Numbered from the stretch's first letter, positions 11,167-22,150 are shown. The stretch: DNA of 64,000 nt from Heterobilharzia americana (GCA_944470555.2 OX104130.1:3534001-3598000), one strand, 5' to 3'. The notes: a model not told the origin generated them from the sequence alone. Numbers and translations are program-made.

Positions 11167-11827
11167 GATCATCATCATTATCAACATAGGACCAGGCATT
11201 ACTACGTAACGGTCCGAGTTGCCACACCTCACGTCAGTTCATCAAGTAGAAAGGTAGTGAGGTGAAGGATGAAGATAAGAGAATGCAGTCAAAAGAAATA
11301 AAGTACGAGAAGAAAGGAAAGAGGAGTGACAAAATGTTTCGGTATAGCGTTGTTAAGATGAGGATAATGTGTGTGGGGATACATCTGCGCCACTGACATC
11401 GGTTCTGAGCCATATCACCTAGAGTCAGTCTCCAACCACTGGTTCCTCTTGTCCCGCTGACCCCAACCACTCAGTCTGCATTGCCCTACATTGCTCAAAC
11501 CAACAGTCAGAGACTTCATACATTGGTGCCATGTTTTAGTCTGGCCACCTCGAGCCTTTTTCCAGCCTGGACCCACCTCAGCCAACATTGTGTGACGAGG
11601 CAATCTGTGACTAGGCATACGTAGGGCGTGTCCCAACCATCTCAGTCGATGAAGGTTCATAACCTCTTCAACTGACTTACCTCTTTTCCTAAAACTCAAC
11701 ACCTGACTTCTGCATTACTCACATAGTGACACCACGGAATACGTCCTATGCTACGAAGGCAACGGTGGTCCAACACCTGAAGCCTTTTTATATCCTCCAC
11801 TTTCAATGGCCATGTTTCACAGCCATA
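11167..11827 (-). mobile_element. 5'-truncated RTE LINE, same subfamily as 18701-21669
   Basis: It starts on the plus strand with the 3' terminus (TCATCATCATTATCAACATA) and follows the intact element closely to CATGTTTCACAGCCATA at about 11826, where similarity stops. It encodes only the C-terminal domain (MLSFRKRGKSVEEVMNLHRL and onward). Divergence from the intact copy is low, so the insertion is fairly recent. I could not see a convincing target-site duplication. Confidence 0.75.
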
Positions 11828-12365
11828 GAATAGAATAAATTGTTTCCTTTCGCTTTAGAGATAAACAGTTGTCGTAGACTAGTTAGTTAGCTAGCTAGCT
11901 CATTAGTGAATGTGGTGGAAATCAATAGTAGTAGGCACTGTTTATAACTTTCCTCAAGATCAAATTTAATTAGTAATTTAAGCGTTACTCAATAAAATTA
12001 TCAACATCTTGTTGTTATCCAATACATATTTGTATACCGTTGCGAAATTAGTGTAATACACTATATCACGTGTAAACACGTATATACATACACATCACAA
12101 ATACAAAGCTGTCCACAAATCACTTGGATGATTGAAATAAAAAGATATTTTATGCATTCCATTAAAAACTTCTTTACCCATTTTGTTCATATCCAATTCA
12201 TAATACTGAATTACAATTTATATTGTAAAGTTATAAAAATAATCCTTATCTCTCAGTTTGGACATCACCTATAATTCATCTGACACATTTACCTATACGT
12301 ACATGTTCTCACGTGTGAATTGTGTGTGATATGCGCATGTTGTTTTTACATCCTTTGTTGTTAAT
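11828..12365. other. Intron sequence without recognisable feature
   Basis: AT-rich. A short run of TTAG/CTAG units lies near 11880-11900. No gene or known repeat was recognised. Confidence 0.4.
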
Positions 12366-12770
12366 GATGAATAATGGCTAGCAGTGGGATCCAGTTGGAC
12401 GCACGTCTCATCCTATTCGGGACTGTAATGCTATTCTACCTAGGACTGTAGCCGTAAACCGATCGCTTCTAACATCAAAGCGTTATCCAACAGATTATTG
12501 AATCACGATTGGACCGAATTGATCGGCTACTATTGATATATGAGCTCTTATGCAGATGCCCCAATATTGTCGGTATTTTGATATTTATGGTGGATGGTGA
12601 CTACCAGTGGAATCCAGGAAGTGCATCTCGTCCTAATTTGGCAGACGTCAGCTAAACGTATCTGCCAACTAGTGAGTAATGTTGTTCCCACTAAGACTCT
12701 AACTCGGGACTGATCACGTCAAACGCCAGAGTGTTATCAGCTAGGCCACCAAATGACGATAGGCACTCCT
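12366..12770 (-). repeat. Two degenerate Sm-alpha-like SINE pieces
   Basis: The minus strand shows relics of the Sm-alpha unit: GGCTAGCAGTGGGATCCAG at about 12375 and CTACCAGTGGAATCCAGG at about 12601 (plus-strand spelling), each followed by a worn hammerhead region. A tRNA-like head relic (GCGTTTGACG on the minus strand, 12716-12725) precedes the start of the duplicated segment. Core boxes are damaged in both. Confidence 0.5.
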
Positions 12771-13589
12771 TTGTTGTTACGGGATTGCAGAAATCTGATG
12801 GTCTCATCAGGTTCTTTTTCTCTTCTAGAAATAGTTTGCGTTTTGAACTGTTTACTTTCTTTCTCTGCTGTCGGGGAGATATCTGAATCAATTATCAACC
12901 CCACTGACTTCATCGGTGAATCGGCTTCAACATGCTGTCAGTTGTCTTGTTTTTAGCAATACGATTTTTATTCAAAAAGGGATTTCATCACTAATTGTGA
13001 TCTCGTTCACATAGAAATACAGATGATCGACTGGCATTAGGCAATCTACCTTCACTTATCATAATGGTGGGATACTCACTCCCGTAGCTATTAATGGAGA
13101 AGGGTATATTGTAATAACACTGACTGTGACTTACTTTAATGTTTTGCACTATAAATACATCTTCAAAACATCACATACTTTACTGAACTGCCCTTCTAAT
13201 CATACTATTCTTATTATTTGTCTTTCCTACTTATCCTTTTCCCATCGTTTATGTCTTCACAATGTTATTATACTATTTAATGTGGCGCATTTCTTGGTTA
13301 TCCTTGCTTTACCACGTTTTGGTTCTGTTGAGAAATAATAATAATACACACAAAAGTATCTTATTTAGACTCTTTTCTTGAGTTGTTTTCGGCAACAATC
13401 TTTTTCTTCCTAATCATTTCGGCAGTTAAGAGTCCTAGTGATAATTTAATCGAGGTTGGAATTAATTTCGAAGTGTACATCAGAATGCATGTGTATTTGT
13501 ACACCTTCGACACAATAGTTCACTCCTTCAGAATAAATAATGATGCTATCAATATGTTGTTGAACTGTCGAAATCCACTCAAATAACCT

Positions 13590-13735
13590 TGTACACGTTC
13601 ATGCAATAACTAATGAGCCTTACATCTATTATGTGAAGGCTAATTCTACTACTAACTGGCTCCTCAAAACTCGGACCGGTGACCTATCGGTTGGAAATTA
13701 AGTGCCTAAGCTAATGATGACTCATACTTGCAGTC
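13590..13735 (-). repeat. Family-3 SINE remnant
   Basis: It has the family-3 landmarks TACACGTTCATGCAATAAC at the left, ACCGGTGACCTATCGG near the tRNA-like head, and a final AAGTGCCTAAGC. The counterpart in copy 2 is 27650-27795. Confidence 0.45.
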
Positions 13736-13779
13736 CATGAAATCTTTAACTGTTGGTATAAGCCATGTAGAGAAGTGTA

Positions 13780-13985
13780 CACTTCTGGGTTGGAGAGGGG
13801 GGGGGGGCTGAGAACATTGAAAGCAATGTTTGGAGACATAGTTGAAAATCGGTTACAATAATGGATATGTATTCACTGTTTGATGCCATCTTAAGCTTGA
13901 ATATTTCAGCTAACCTTTCCTCATACACTTAAACCGATGCATTTTCTATGCAGGGTTCTTCTATGTTAATTTAGTTTGTCTATTG
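13780..13985 (+). mobile_element. RTE LINE 3' UTR fragment
   Basis: It matches the shared RTE 3' UTR (GTTGAAAATCGGTTACAATA, then AAGCTTGAATATTTC). A G homopolymer at 13798-13807 lies near its left end. The counterpart is 27840-28045. Confidence 0.55.
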
Positions 13986-14089
13986 ACCCGTGTTGTACAC
14001 GTTTGTAAACTAGACAATGAACGGCATATAGTATTTGGAAGTGATTTGTACTACCTGGCCCCTCACATTATAACAGGCGTACTTTAGTG

Positions 14090-14365
14090 TTTAATACCTG
14101 TAATTTCCTCTTGCTATACAGAGCTGAATGGTTCGACCTCTGTTGACAAATGGGCTCCTGTGTGGATACCTCGATACGTCTCAGATATTCATTATGTTGT
14201 TGTTCCTCTTGGTGACTAGCAGTGGAATCCAGGACGCAGATTTCGTCCTATTTGTGACTCACTTGTCAGCTGGATGTATCTACACCCAGTGAGTGATATT
14301 GTTCTCACTGAGACGCGAACGCCAGTGTTATCCACTAGGTCGTTGGGGCACGAAATCCACCACTA
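14090..14365 (-). repeat. Sm-alpha-like SINE with damaged hammerhead
   Basis: A full-length Sm-alpha-like unit read on the minus strand. It has a tRNA-like head near 14300-14360, then a hammerhead region with intact helix I (ATCCAG/CTGGAT), GAAA and the TC cleavage site. The first core box is CTGACAA instead of CTGANGA, which should abolish activity. The body extends to about 14090. The counterpart is 28150-28405. Confidence 0.65.
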
Positions 14366-15288
14366 CTACACCATAGGTGTAGTAACTTTGAATCTGTTAC
14401 CTATTGTTACATATCCAATTGCCTAAACCAACCCATCAATCCCACATAGTTGCCACTAAATCTATGGTCGATTACAGGTTGTTATGAAAACGCTTTTATA
14501 TATCTTATGTGCCAGAAGCTGAGTTTCACTCTATATTCGCATAACTGTACCGAATATTTTTTCATGTAGCCGTTCCAGTGCATTCACAATGTGCTTATGT
14601 AACATAAAAAAGCACCAATAAATACACTGTGAAATTTATGTTTCAAGTAGGATATACTCTGATAGTGTTATATGTGAAATTGTGTACGTGTTTTCCTCTG
14701 GTAGCCAATCATATGTCGTAAGTGTATCACTCCCTCACACACACACACACACGATGTATCAAAAGGAGGCCAATACTCCCAAATTGGCAGAGAATCACAC
14801 TTGACAGACTTGTGTAGTTAAGGTGATATGTAGGCTAGGTATGCAGTAATTATTTGGAAAAGATTAAGTAATCAAATGACTTACGTTATCTATTCTTACC
14901 ATTTGAAGCAAACTTTTTGTTGCTCTATCAGAAATAATTCCATCTAAACATTCTTCATAATACTAAAAGGCATGAAAAGAGCTAACTTACTGGGGTTGTC
15001 GGCGAAAATAAAAGTGCGACTAGAATACCTATAAGGTGACTCTCATCTATACACACACAGAGGCATAGGTGACAGACACAACTACACTCATTAAAGTATA
15101 TGAAAAGCGTTTTTATTTAGTTTTTTTTCGTAACTAATTGTTTTTTTTAATTACACCCTTGTGGTTACTTCATTTTATTGATTATTCACCGATATAATGT
15201 TGTAACAGTTTTATTCTTTTGAAGAAATACAGTGAGCGAGCACGAGCAATAGTTTATTGATGCTAGTTGCGAAATGAGTGCGAAGCAG

Positions 15289-15295
<7 letters not shown>
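14366..15295. other. Intron sequence without gene; small CA repeat
   Basis: No coding or mobile feature recognised. A (CA)n run at 14739-14752 differs between the two copies: the matching site near 28780-28798 begins with CT units. Confidence 0.4.

Positions 15296-15351
<56 letters not shown>
15296..15351. repeat. (TA)n microsatellite
   Basis: About 28 perfect TA units. The equivalent at 29337-29388 is a few units shorter, as expected of alleles. Confidence 0.9.
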
Positions 15352-15354
<3 letters not shown>

Positions 15355-15544
15355 GTAGCTATTGTTGTCATAATTTGGGGGCAGATCTATGCACTATACG
15401 CAGTTACTTTTAGAGTGATTCGATGACATTTATTTAGATATTCGGATGAAATTAGTCAAACAGTTGGGTTGTTCTACGCTTCTAAGGTCGTTCTGTGCAA
15501 GGCGTGTATAGCTAGCAGCTATATGTTCCTATTTCCGAAGTGTT

Positions 15545-15693
15545 CATGGACACAATCCAAGTAGAACCTCCTGCATAAGTGTATTGGTTGAAGCTGCCAC
15601 ATTTCACAGTAGCATACAAAGAACAAGTGGATAGAAAAAGACTCATATCAAAGTAGACGAATTTGTGTAAGAGAATAAACAGTCTGAAGGTAA
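15545..15693 (-). mobile_element. Old RTE LINE 3' UTR, left half (split by the CR1 insertion)
   Basis: The minus strand is the shared RTE 3' UTR: on the plus strand GTAGAACCTCCTGC, then GTAGCATACAAAGAACAAG, then GAGAATAAACAGTCTGAAGG. The sequence breaks at about 15693 and resumes after the CR1 element at 21781 with ATTCAAGCTTTAGAAG, which is the next part of the same UTR. The CR1 therefore landed inside this older element. In copy 2 the halves are at 29580-29730 and 32829-33185. Confidence 0.75.
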
Positions 15694-16301
15694 CGGCAGC
15701 CTGCTTGAACTCTGGACTACCGTTTTCTATCATCGAGTATATTGCATCGAATTTCTTATTTCTATATTGTTTTAATCGTTTAATTATGTCAACCAATCGT
15801 ATTGTATATTCTCGCGCGTCTTTAAAATCATTACAACCTATCGCTTCGCAAGTTGATAGGGAATTTAAGAAGAAGCACCATGGTGGATGGCAACGAGCTC
15901 TGAAGCGTATGACCATAGATCAAATGACTATTCCGGAAATACTTAGCACAAACTGCAGGTCGTTGCCGAATAAAGTTGATTACCTTCAGTCACTCTTGTC
16001 CACAAATGTTTATCGAAACACGGGTGTAATAATGCTGCAGGAAACATAGCTTCATAATCTGTATGATGATGACTTAGTCTGCTTACATGGTTTCACATTA
16101 TTTCGACAAGATCGAAGCTTTTCGAAGAAGAAATATGGTGGTGGTGTAGCAATATTTATTAGTACTAACTGGTCCTCCTCCAACTATGTATGCTTCTGCT
16201 TCTCCAACGAAAAAATTAAATGCATTACCATCAAATGTCATCCCAAACATTTGAGCAAATACAAATACACATATATCACAAACATGTATTTCACACCTGA
16301 C

Positions 16302-16327
16302 AAAAAAAAAAAAAAAAAAAAAAAAAA
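16302..16327 (+). other. 26-A homopolymer inside the CR1 endonuclease frame
   Basis: A 26-base run of A between CCTGAC and TGCTGATAAATTC. In copy 2 the interval of identical length (30339-30364) reads AACTTT followed by 20 A. The frame is kept as lysines. Equal length with different A content suggests the run overwrites coding sequence rather than being inserted. Confidence 0.8.
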
Positions 16328-18690
16328 TGCTGATAAATTCACTGAATTTGCTGCTCCGGTTCTGGGAAACTCCTTGTCTATTGTCTGTGGTGATTTTAAC
16401 TCATGTGACTACAGTTTTCTATTATCACTGGGTCATAAAAATATGGTTAACTTTTCCACACGTCTTGACAACACCTTAGACTTTGTATTTACAAATGAAC
16501 CTGGCTTATATGAAGCCCGTAAACGGGCCCCACTGCTAAATTCCGACCACTGTATCGTTCGTGTTTCGCCTAAAGTGTACGGAAAATTATACAAGAAAGC
16601 TTTTGCATACCTTTCAAGGAAAGTTCAATACAGATGCTATTCACAAGAAAATATATTACGTTTGAGAAGCATGCTTATAGAAACGGAATGGGATATATTT
16701 GCTGATGAAGTTTTAGACAACACTATTACCAATATCACAAGCTATCTCAGATTCTGCCTTGATATCTGCTGCCCTACTGAAACAATTTACATGAGATTTG
16801 ACAGACTTTCCTCTCCTCATCTCAAGAGGCTTTGGATAGAAAAGGAAAGGTTGTATAATGCGAGAGATCACCCTGGCGTTAAAAGGCTTAACTGCCTAAT
16901 TAAGTCTGAGATACAACGTCTGAATACTATATACAGCAAGAAGTTCTTATTGCGTAAGAACTCTTCCAATATATGGAAATTATTTAAAGAGCTTACTGGT
17001 AAAAGACAGATGACAACACAAACTTGTTCGGATGTCTGCACGTTAAATAAGTCATTTATACATCGGCAAGCCAATTTCATCCTTCCTAATGTACAAAATC
17101 AAGTGGATAGCTGCCTTCCAGGTTTCAATACAAATGATGTATTTAAATGTCTAAAGTCTTTGAATCCCTCCCAAAGCTTAGGTCCTGATGGTGTTTCTAG
17201 TATCATATTTAGAAAATGTGCAGATATTTTGTGTCATCCACTTACAGATATCTTCAATGTATCATTCTCTAAAAACATAATACCCACTCCTTGGAAGCAG
17301 ATAAAAATTGTACCTGTGTCTAAGCCACCTTCTGGATCAGATGTTACTCTTCGAACCATCGCTATAACTTCCCCTTTTCTGAAGACAATGGAAAAATTAC
17401 TTCTGCTTGTGATTGAGCCTTCATTGATGGCCTTCAGAGATCCAAAACAGTTTGCTTACAAACACAGGAGGAGTACTTTAGATGCAGCTACTGTCTTGCA
17501 TCATAATATTGTTTCTAGTCTCGACAAAGGTGTTAAGTATGTCCGTTGTGCCTTTTTGGATTACTCATCAGCCTTTGACTCTCTTCCTAGACCACTTTTG
17601 TTAATTAAGCTTGCCATAGCTCACACTGATCCATGGGTTACAAAATGGCTACATTCTTATTTTTCTGAAAGGAAACAGTACACTATTCATAAAGGAATGC
17701 GCTCCACTGCATTGCTTACTGTAGCTGGTGTGCCCCAAGGCGCTGTACTTTCTCCTTTTCTGTTTTCCTTTTTTTGCACGGTTTGCCTTATTCTGTTGAA
17801 ACTAATTTTATCAAGTATACTGACGACCTGACGACTTCTATTCCAGTAAACTCTTCTTTGGATTGTTCGAAATTAAATGAATTCCTGTCTGAAGTTGGTG
17901 AATGGTCTCTCTCAAATGGTCTCAAACTAAACCCCTCTAAATGTCAGACCGTTAATTTTAGCCTCAGGCGTAAAGAAGACTTATGTGCGCTGCTTGAATC
18001 TTATGACGCCTGCTGCATCAATGATATTTCTGCAGAAAGTAAATCGAGTGTGAACTATCTTGGGTTGGGTTTTACTTCTGACCTTTGTTGGTCGTCCCAT
18101 ATTTTATTGACTTGTAAAAAAATCTTTCGTTTAACTTATTACGTAAAGAAATTGAGGCTTTCTGGCATAAGTCAACTGCTTCTTTTACAATTTATTAATT
18201 CCTGAATTTGACCTATTCTTCTATATTGTTCCCCATTTATCTTTCCTGGTCTTCTTAAAAAGGACTATGTTATGTTGCGTAGGGCTTTGAAGACCGTCAG
18301 CAGGGTGAGTGGTGTGTCTCTGGCTCAAGTGATTAACACTGTAGTTGATCGACATATAAATTCCTGCAAGCTACTAGCTACAGAAATTTTAACTGACAGT
18401 GAGCATCCACTTCATTTACAGCTCCCTCTATGTATCTACTCGGGGAGAACAAGGAGAAACTGCATAAGACTGTATGCTCGTACAGCTAAGTATAAGAATT
18501 CGACTGTACCTTACCTTGCACGCATATTTTGTGAGGAAAAAAGTGTTAGAACAGAAATCACACATCAACTTTGTAACTGTTAAAAATCTCATTTCAATAA
18601 TTTAACTTACAATGTAAAATTCTCTCGTTTTTAATATTCTTCACATAACTTAAATTTTTATAATAAAACAATTCGAAAGGCTGCAAAGGA

Positions 18691-18700
18691 GCATGTATAT
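18691..18700. repeat. Target-site duplication, left copy
   Basis: GCATGTATAT here is repeated at 21670-21679 around the RTE insertion. The single empty-site version in copy 2 reads GTATGTATAT near 32729-32738. Confidence 0.9.
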
Positions 18701-21669
18701 CATCATCATCATTATCAACATAGGACCAGGCATTACTGCGTAACGGTCCGAGTTGCCACACCTCATATCAGCACATCAAGTAAAAAGGTAGTGAGGTGAA
18801 GGATGAAGATAAGTGAATGCAGTCAAAAGAAATATAAAGTATGAGAAGAAAGGAAAGAGGAGTGACAAAATAGTGAGATTCGGTATAGCGTTGTTAAGAT
18901 GAGGATAATGTGTGTATACATCTGCGCCACTGACTTCGGTTCTGAGCCATATCACCTAGGGTCTCCAACCACTGGTTCCTCTTGTCCCGTGGACCCCAAC
19001 CACCTAGTCTGCATCGTCCTACATGGCTTAAACCAACAGTCAGAGACTTCATACATTGGTGCCATGTTTTAGTCTGGCCACCTCGGGCCTTTTTCCAGCC
19101 TGAACCCACCTCAGCCAACATTGTGTGACGAGGCAATCGGTGACTAGGCATACGTAGTACGTGTCCCAACCATCTCAGTCGATGAAGGTTCACAACCTCG
19201 TCGACTGACTTACCTCTTCTCCCTAAAACTCTACACCTAACTTCTGCATTACTCACATGGTGACACCACGGAATACGTCCTATACTACGAAGGCAACGGT
19301 GGTCAAATACCTGTAACCTTCTCATGTCTTCCACTTTCAATGGCCATGTTTCACAGCCATACAGTAGAACAGAGCGGACTGCTGTGCAGTACACGCGACC
19401 CTTAATAGACAAACGAATATCACGGCGGCGCCATAGGTGGCGCAAATTGGCAAAAGCCAATCGAGCCTTTTGTATCCGTGCAGAAATCTCATCGGCAACT
19501 AACCCACCGGAGTTGATCCTACTTCCCAGGTAAGTGAAGTGGTCAACACACTCAACCACTTCACTCTCTATTGTTAACCGCGGTACCGCTGAAGACCAGT
19601 CCTGGAGCAAAAATTTGCATTTGGGTGGTGAAAATCGCATCCCAAACATTCTCAAATTCCCACTCAAAGTGTTCAGAAGACTCTGCATCTTGTCAGCGTC
19701 TTCACCTAACAGGACTATGTCATCTGCATATTCTAGATCTAAGGAAAATTCACCTGTGATCCGGTCAACGTCTTTGTAATTAGGTGACGAGAGGGAAACC
19801 TCCATAAGAATATCTATGATAAAATTAAATAAGAATGGGGATAGTGGGCATCCTTGACGGACACCACTTGATGAGTATAGCTCCCTGGACAACTCACCAT
19901 AGGCTCTAACATGCCCACAAGTGTTCGAGTAGAGAGCTTTCAATAAGGTGATGTACTTACTAGGCACGCCTTTCAGTGACAGACACTGCCATAAGACTTC
20001 TCGATCAACGGAGTCAAATGCCGCCTTCAGGTCGAGAAATACAGCTATTGTCGGGCGTCTGTAAGCATGCCTATGTTCCAGGACCTGGCGCAGTGTGAAT
20101 ATTTGGTCGATACATCCACGGCCAGGTCTAAAGCCTGCCTGGTTTTCTCGGGCTTGCTGTTCCCGAGCTCCACTCAGGCGTCGGAGAATTATAGAACTTA
20201 GGATCTTAGACACTATGTTTGTCAGGCTGATTCCTCTGTGGTTATCACAAGAGGACTTCTCGCCTTTCTTGAAGACTGGGATGATCAGTGACTTAGACCA
20301 GTCGGAGGGGATCGTATTTGATTCCCATATACTGGCTAACACTTCCGTTAGCCTGACTAAGAGAACTCTACCACCATTCTTGTATACCTCAGCAGGTAGT
20401 CCGTCTGGTCCTGCTGCCCTTCCCCGTTTCAGGCTACCTACCGCTTTCTCAACTTCTTCTAGTGTTGGGGGACCTGTCTCTATGTCCCATTCAGGGTCCG
20501 ACTGGATAGCGGGCAGCGCAATGGTGGCTGGAGGCCAGTTAAACTGTTCCTCAAAGTGTTCTGCCCATCGTCCCAGTCGCCTTCCCTGCGAGTGAATCGC
20601 CGATCCGTCCTTCTCCGCTATAACCTCACTAACTGTTGTTGACCATTTCCCCCCAGTCTCCTTAATAAGTCTAAATAACTGTCTACTGTTACCGATCGCC
20701 GCTGCCTTTTCCATCTCTTTAGCCTTTGCTGCCCACCACTGTTCACGATCGTTGCGCAGACTTTTCGTCAGTTTATTTTTAAGTTGCGCTCGCTCTTCAT
20801 TGTACTCAGAGCCTGCAGGGATGCATTCACGTGCATCCATTAGTTTGGAAGAAGCTGCTGATATCCACTGGCTCTTTTTAGCCATTATCTTGGAGTCGGC
20901 TACAGTCTCCAGTGCTGCTTTTACAGTAGACTGAAGATGGCACCAAGCTTCTTCTGGATGAGTGACAGTCTTTTGTTCCGATAACTGCCTAGCCAACTTC
21001 TCACTGAACACGGCTTTGGTGTTTTCGTTGTCCAGCAGAACTCGTAGTGGTTTTGTTGCCAAATTTTTTCTACGTCCATTGAGACGCAGGCATATACGTG
21101 CTCGGACCAACGCATGATCGCTGTCCAAACACGTACTCCAGAAGGAGCGGCAGTCTTCCACCGATCCTCTCCAGCGATGACTAATAGCAATGTGGTCTAT
21201 CTGTGTCCATCGCTGAGTCGAGCTCGGTGGACGCCAGGTCAGACAGTGCCTTTCTTTATGTCTGAAATTTGTGCTGGCTAAAAATAGGCGGTTATCTGAG
21301 CATAGTTGTAATAGGCGATCACCGTTATCTGTACGTTCAGCTGGGATTCCGAAAGTGCCACCTAAGTGCCTTTCTGCCTCACTCAGTCTACCCACCTGTG
21401 CGTTGAGGTCACCTGCAACAACCACTACGTCCGAACGTTTGGCTTTCGAGAGGAGGTTAGACAGTTTATGGTAGAACTCGTCCTTCACTTCATCCGAACT
21501 ACAGTCAGTGGGTGCGTAAGCAGAGATTACAAAGAGACAACGGCGAGTCTCACTATTCCTTTTAGTTCTCACTGTGCCGTTCAGCCTCATAGCGCAGAGG
21601 CGACTATCAACTGGGATCCAGTCTAGTAGTGAGTTTTCTGCCCTGGTGCTTAATGCTATACCTACACCT
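18701..21669 (-). mobile_element. Young 5'-truncated RTE-clade LINE insertion
   Basis: A 2,969-bp minus-strand element bounded by a perfect 10-bp target-site duplication. Its 3' end, at the left, is a short ATG-type tandem repeat (plus-strand CATCATCATCATTATC), typical of RTE retrotransposons. The 5' end is truncated within the endonuclease coding region. It sits inside the 3' UTR of the CR1 element and is absent from the otherwise collinear copy 2. It is the best preserved mobile element in the window. Confidence 0.92.
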
Positions 21670-21671
21670 GC
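18894..21671 (-). CDS. RTE retrotransposon endonuclease/reverse transcriptase, N-terminus missing
   Basis: About 925 codons without a stop. The frame stays open a further 43 codons into flanking CR1 DNA (to an ATG at 21798-21800), which is fortuitous. Numbered from that ATG, the endonuclease core shows AGDLNAQVG (about 129-137), IDHIAIS (201-207) and SDHALV (227-232). The RT shows GPDGLPAEV (464-472), AGFRPGRGCIDQ (555-566), VFLDLKAAFDSVDR (587-600), GVRQGCPLSPFLFN (646-659) and the catalytic YADD (691-694), then FTYLGS and LLYGCETW. The C-terminal domain has NLHRLRWLGHVLRMP. The N-terminal third of the endonuclease, with its first catalytic residues, is lost, so this copy should not retrotranspose alone. 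The RT looks intact. Confidence 0.9.
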   Translation of the reverse strand, partial: AGVGIALSTRAENSLLDWIPVDSRLCAMRLNGTVRTKRNSETRRCLFVISAYAPTDCSSDEVKDEFYHKLSNLLSKAKRSDVVVVAGDLNAQVGRLSEAERHLGGTFGIPAERTDNGDRLLQLCSDNRLFLASTNFRHKERHCLTWRPPSSTQRWTQIDHIAISHRWRGSVEDCRSFWSTCLDSDHALVRARICLRLNGRRKNLATKPLRVLLDNENTKAVFSEKLARQLSEQKTVTHPEEAWCHLQSTVKAALETVADSKIMAKKSQWISAASSKLMDARECIPAGSEYNEERAQLKNKLTKSLRNDREQWWAAKAKEMEKAAAIGNSRQLFRLIKETGGKWSTTVSEVIAEKDGSAIHSQGRRLGRWAEHFEEQFNWPPATIALPAIQSDPEWDIETGPPTLEEVEKAVGSLKRGRAAGPDGLPAEVYKNGGRVLLVRLTEVLASIWESNTIPSDWSKSLIIPVFKKGEKSSCDNHRGISLTNIVSKILSSIILRRLSGAREQQARENQAGFRPGRGCIDQIFTLRQVLEHRHAYRRPTIAVFLDLKAAFDSVDREVLWQCLSLKGVPSKYITLLKALYSNTCGHVRAYGELSRELYSSSGVRQGCPLSPFLFNFIIDILMEVSLSSPNYKDVDRITGEFSLDLEYADDIVLLGEDADKMQSLLNTLSGNLRMFGMRFSPPKCKFLLQDWSSAVPRLTIESEVVECVDHFTYLGSRINSGGLVADEISARIQKARLAFANLRHLWRRRDIRLSIKGRVYCTAVRSVLLYGCETWPLKVEDMRRLQVFDHRCLRSIGRIPWCHHVSNAEVRCRVLGRRGKSVDEVVNLHRLRWLGHVLRMPSHRLPRHTMLAEVGSGWKKARGGQTKTWHQCMKSLTVGLSHVGRCRLGGWGPRDKRNQWLETLGDMAQNRSQWRRCIHTLSSS

Positions 21672-21679
21672 ATGTATAT
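21670..21679. repeat. Target-site duplication, right copy
   Basis: GCATGTATAT, identical to 18691-18700. The CR1 3' UTR resumes directly after it. Confidence 0.9.
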
Positions 21680-21780
21680 ACTTATATTTTGTTATTATTA
21701 CAATATATATTACTCTGAGAATTCCAAATTGTTCCACAAATTGTTTGGAATAAAGTGAATTATTATTATTATTATTATTA
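21680..21780 (+). mobile_element. CR1-clade LINE 3' end, right of the nested RTE
   Basis: It continues the CR1 3' UTR: ACTTATATTTTGTTATTATT, then TTTGGAATAAAGTGAATT, then a terminal (ATT)n run. The same terminus occurs at 32736-32828 and, inverted, at 50588. Confidence 0.85.
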
Positions 21781-22150
21781 CTGGTGGTGGGACTATTCAA
21801 GCTTTAGAAGATTGATTTTCAGCCACTGATTCTTATCATCTCAGGAAATCCACACCTCTTTACGTGACTCAGAGCGATATTCACGGGCTTCACTAATTGA
21901 TGCCATGCCCTCAGTCTGGCCACTCTGAACCCAGCTTTCCCTAGCACGAAACATTGAGGTAAGAAATGGCAGCCAATTGACATGCGGAGTACATGTCCAA
22001 ACTACCTCAGTCGACTAAGGTTCACAACCTCATCATTTGACTTGCATATCTTGCCTATTACCCTTCCCCTGACCTCAACATTGGTCACACGGTAATTCTA
22101 GCAATCGCGAGCGATGCTACGGAGATACCTGTCATGAATAATCTGTGATT
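21781..22150 (-). mobile_element. Old RTE LINE, right half (3' UTR and C-terminus)
   Basis: It continues the element interrupted at 15693. The 3' UTR end (CAAGCTTTAGAAG) is followed by the decayed C-terminal coding region (plus-strand GTCTGGCCACTCTGAACC, then CTAAGGTTCACAACCTCATC). The counterpart is 32829-33185. Confidence 0.7.

Larger units (their letters stand above)
15694..18700 (+). mobile_element. CR1-clade LINE, copy 1 (5'-truncated; 3' end resumes at 21680-21780)
   Basis: Encodes AP-type endonuclease and reverse transcriptase in broken frames. Endonuclease: ILSTNCRSLPNKVDYL near 15950, a stop at 16047-16049, CGDFNSCD near 16390, LDFVFTN near 16475, LLNSDHCIV near 16540. RT: SLGPDGVSS near 17180, FAYKHRRSTLDAATVL near 17455, CAFLDYSSAFDSL near 17550, VPQGAVLSPFLFS near 17735. 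A frameshift in a 7-T run (about 17769-17775) separates these from YTDD near 17817; the catalytic box reads YADD in copy 2. A TGA near 18204 interrupts the C-terminal domain, which continues at 18272-18583. The 3' UTR holds AATAAA-like sequence and ends in (ATT)n at 21780. It is dead: an internal stop, a frameshift and a poly-A block (16302-16327). Confidence 0.85.

Noticed and set aside
20095..20595. 166-codon plus-strand frame inside the young RTE
   Set aside because: Antisense to the RT coding frame; composition reflects the complementary strand and no domain is seen.
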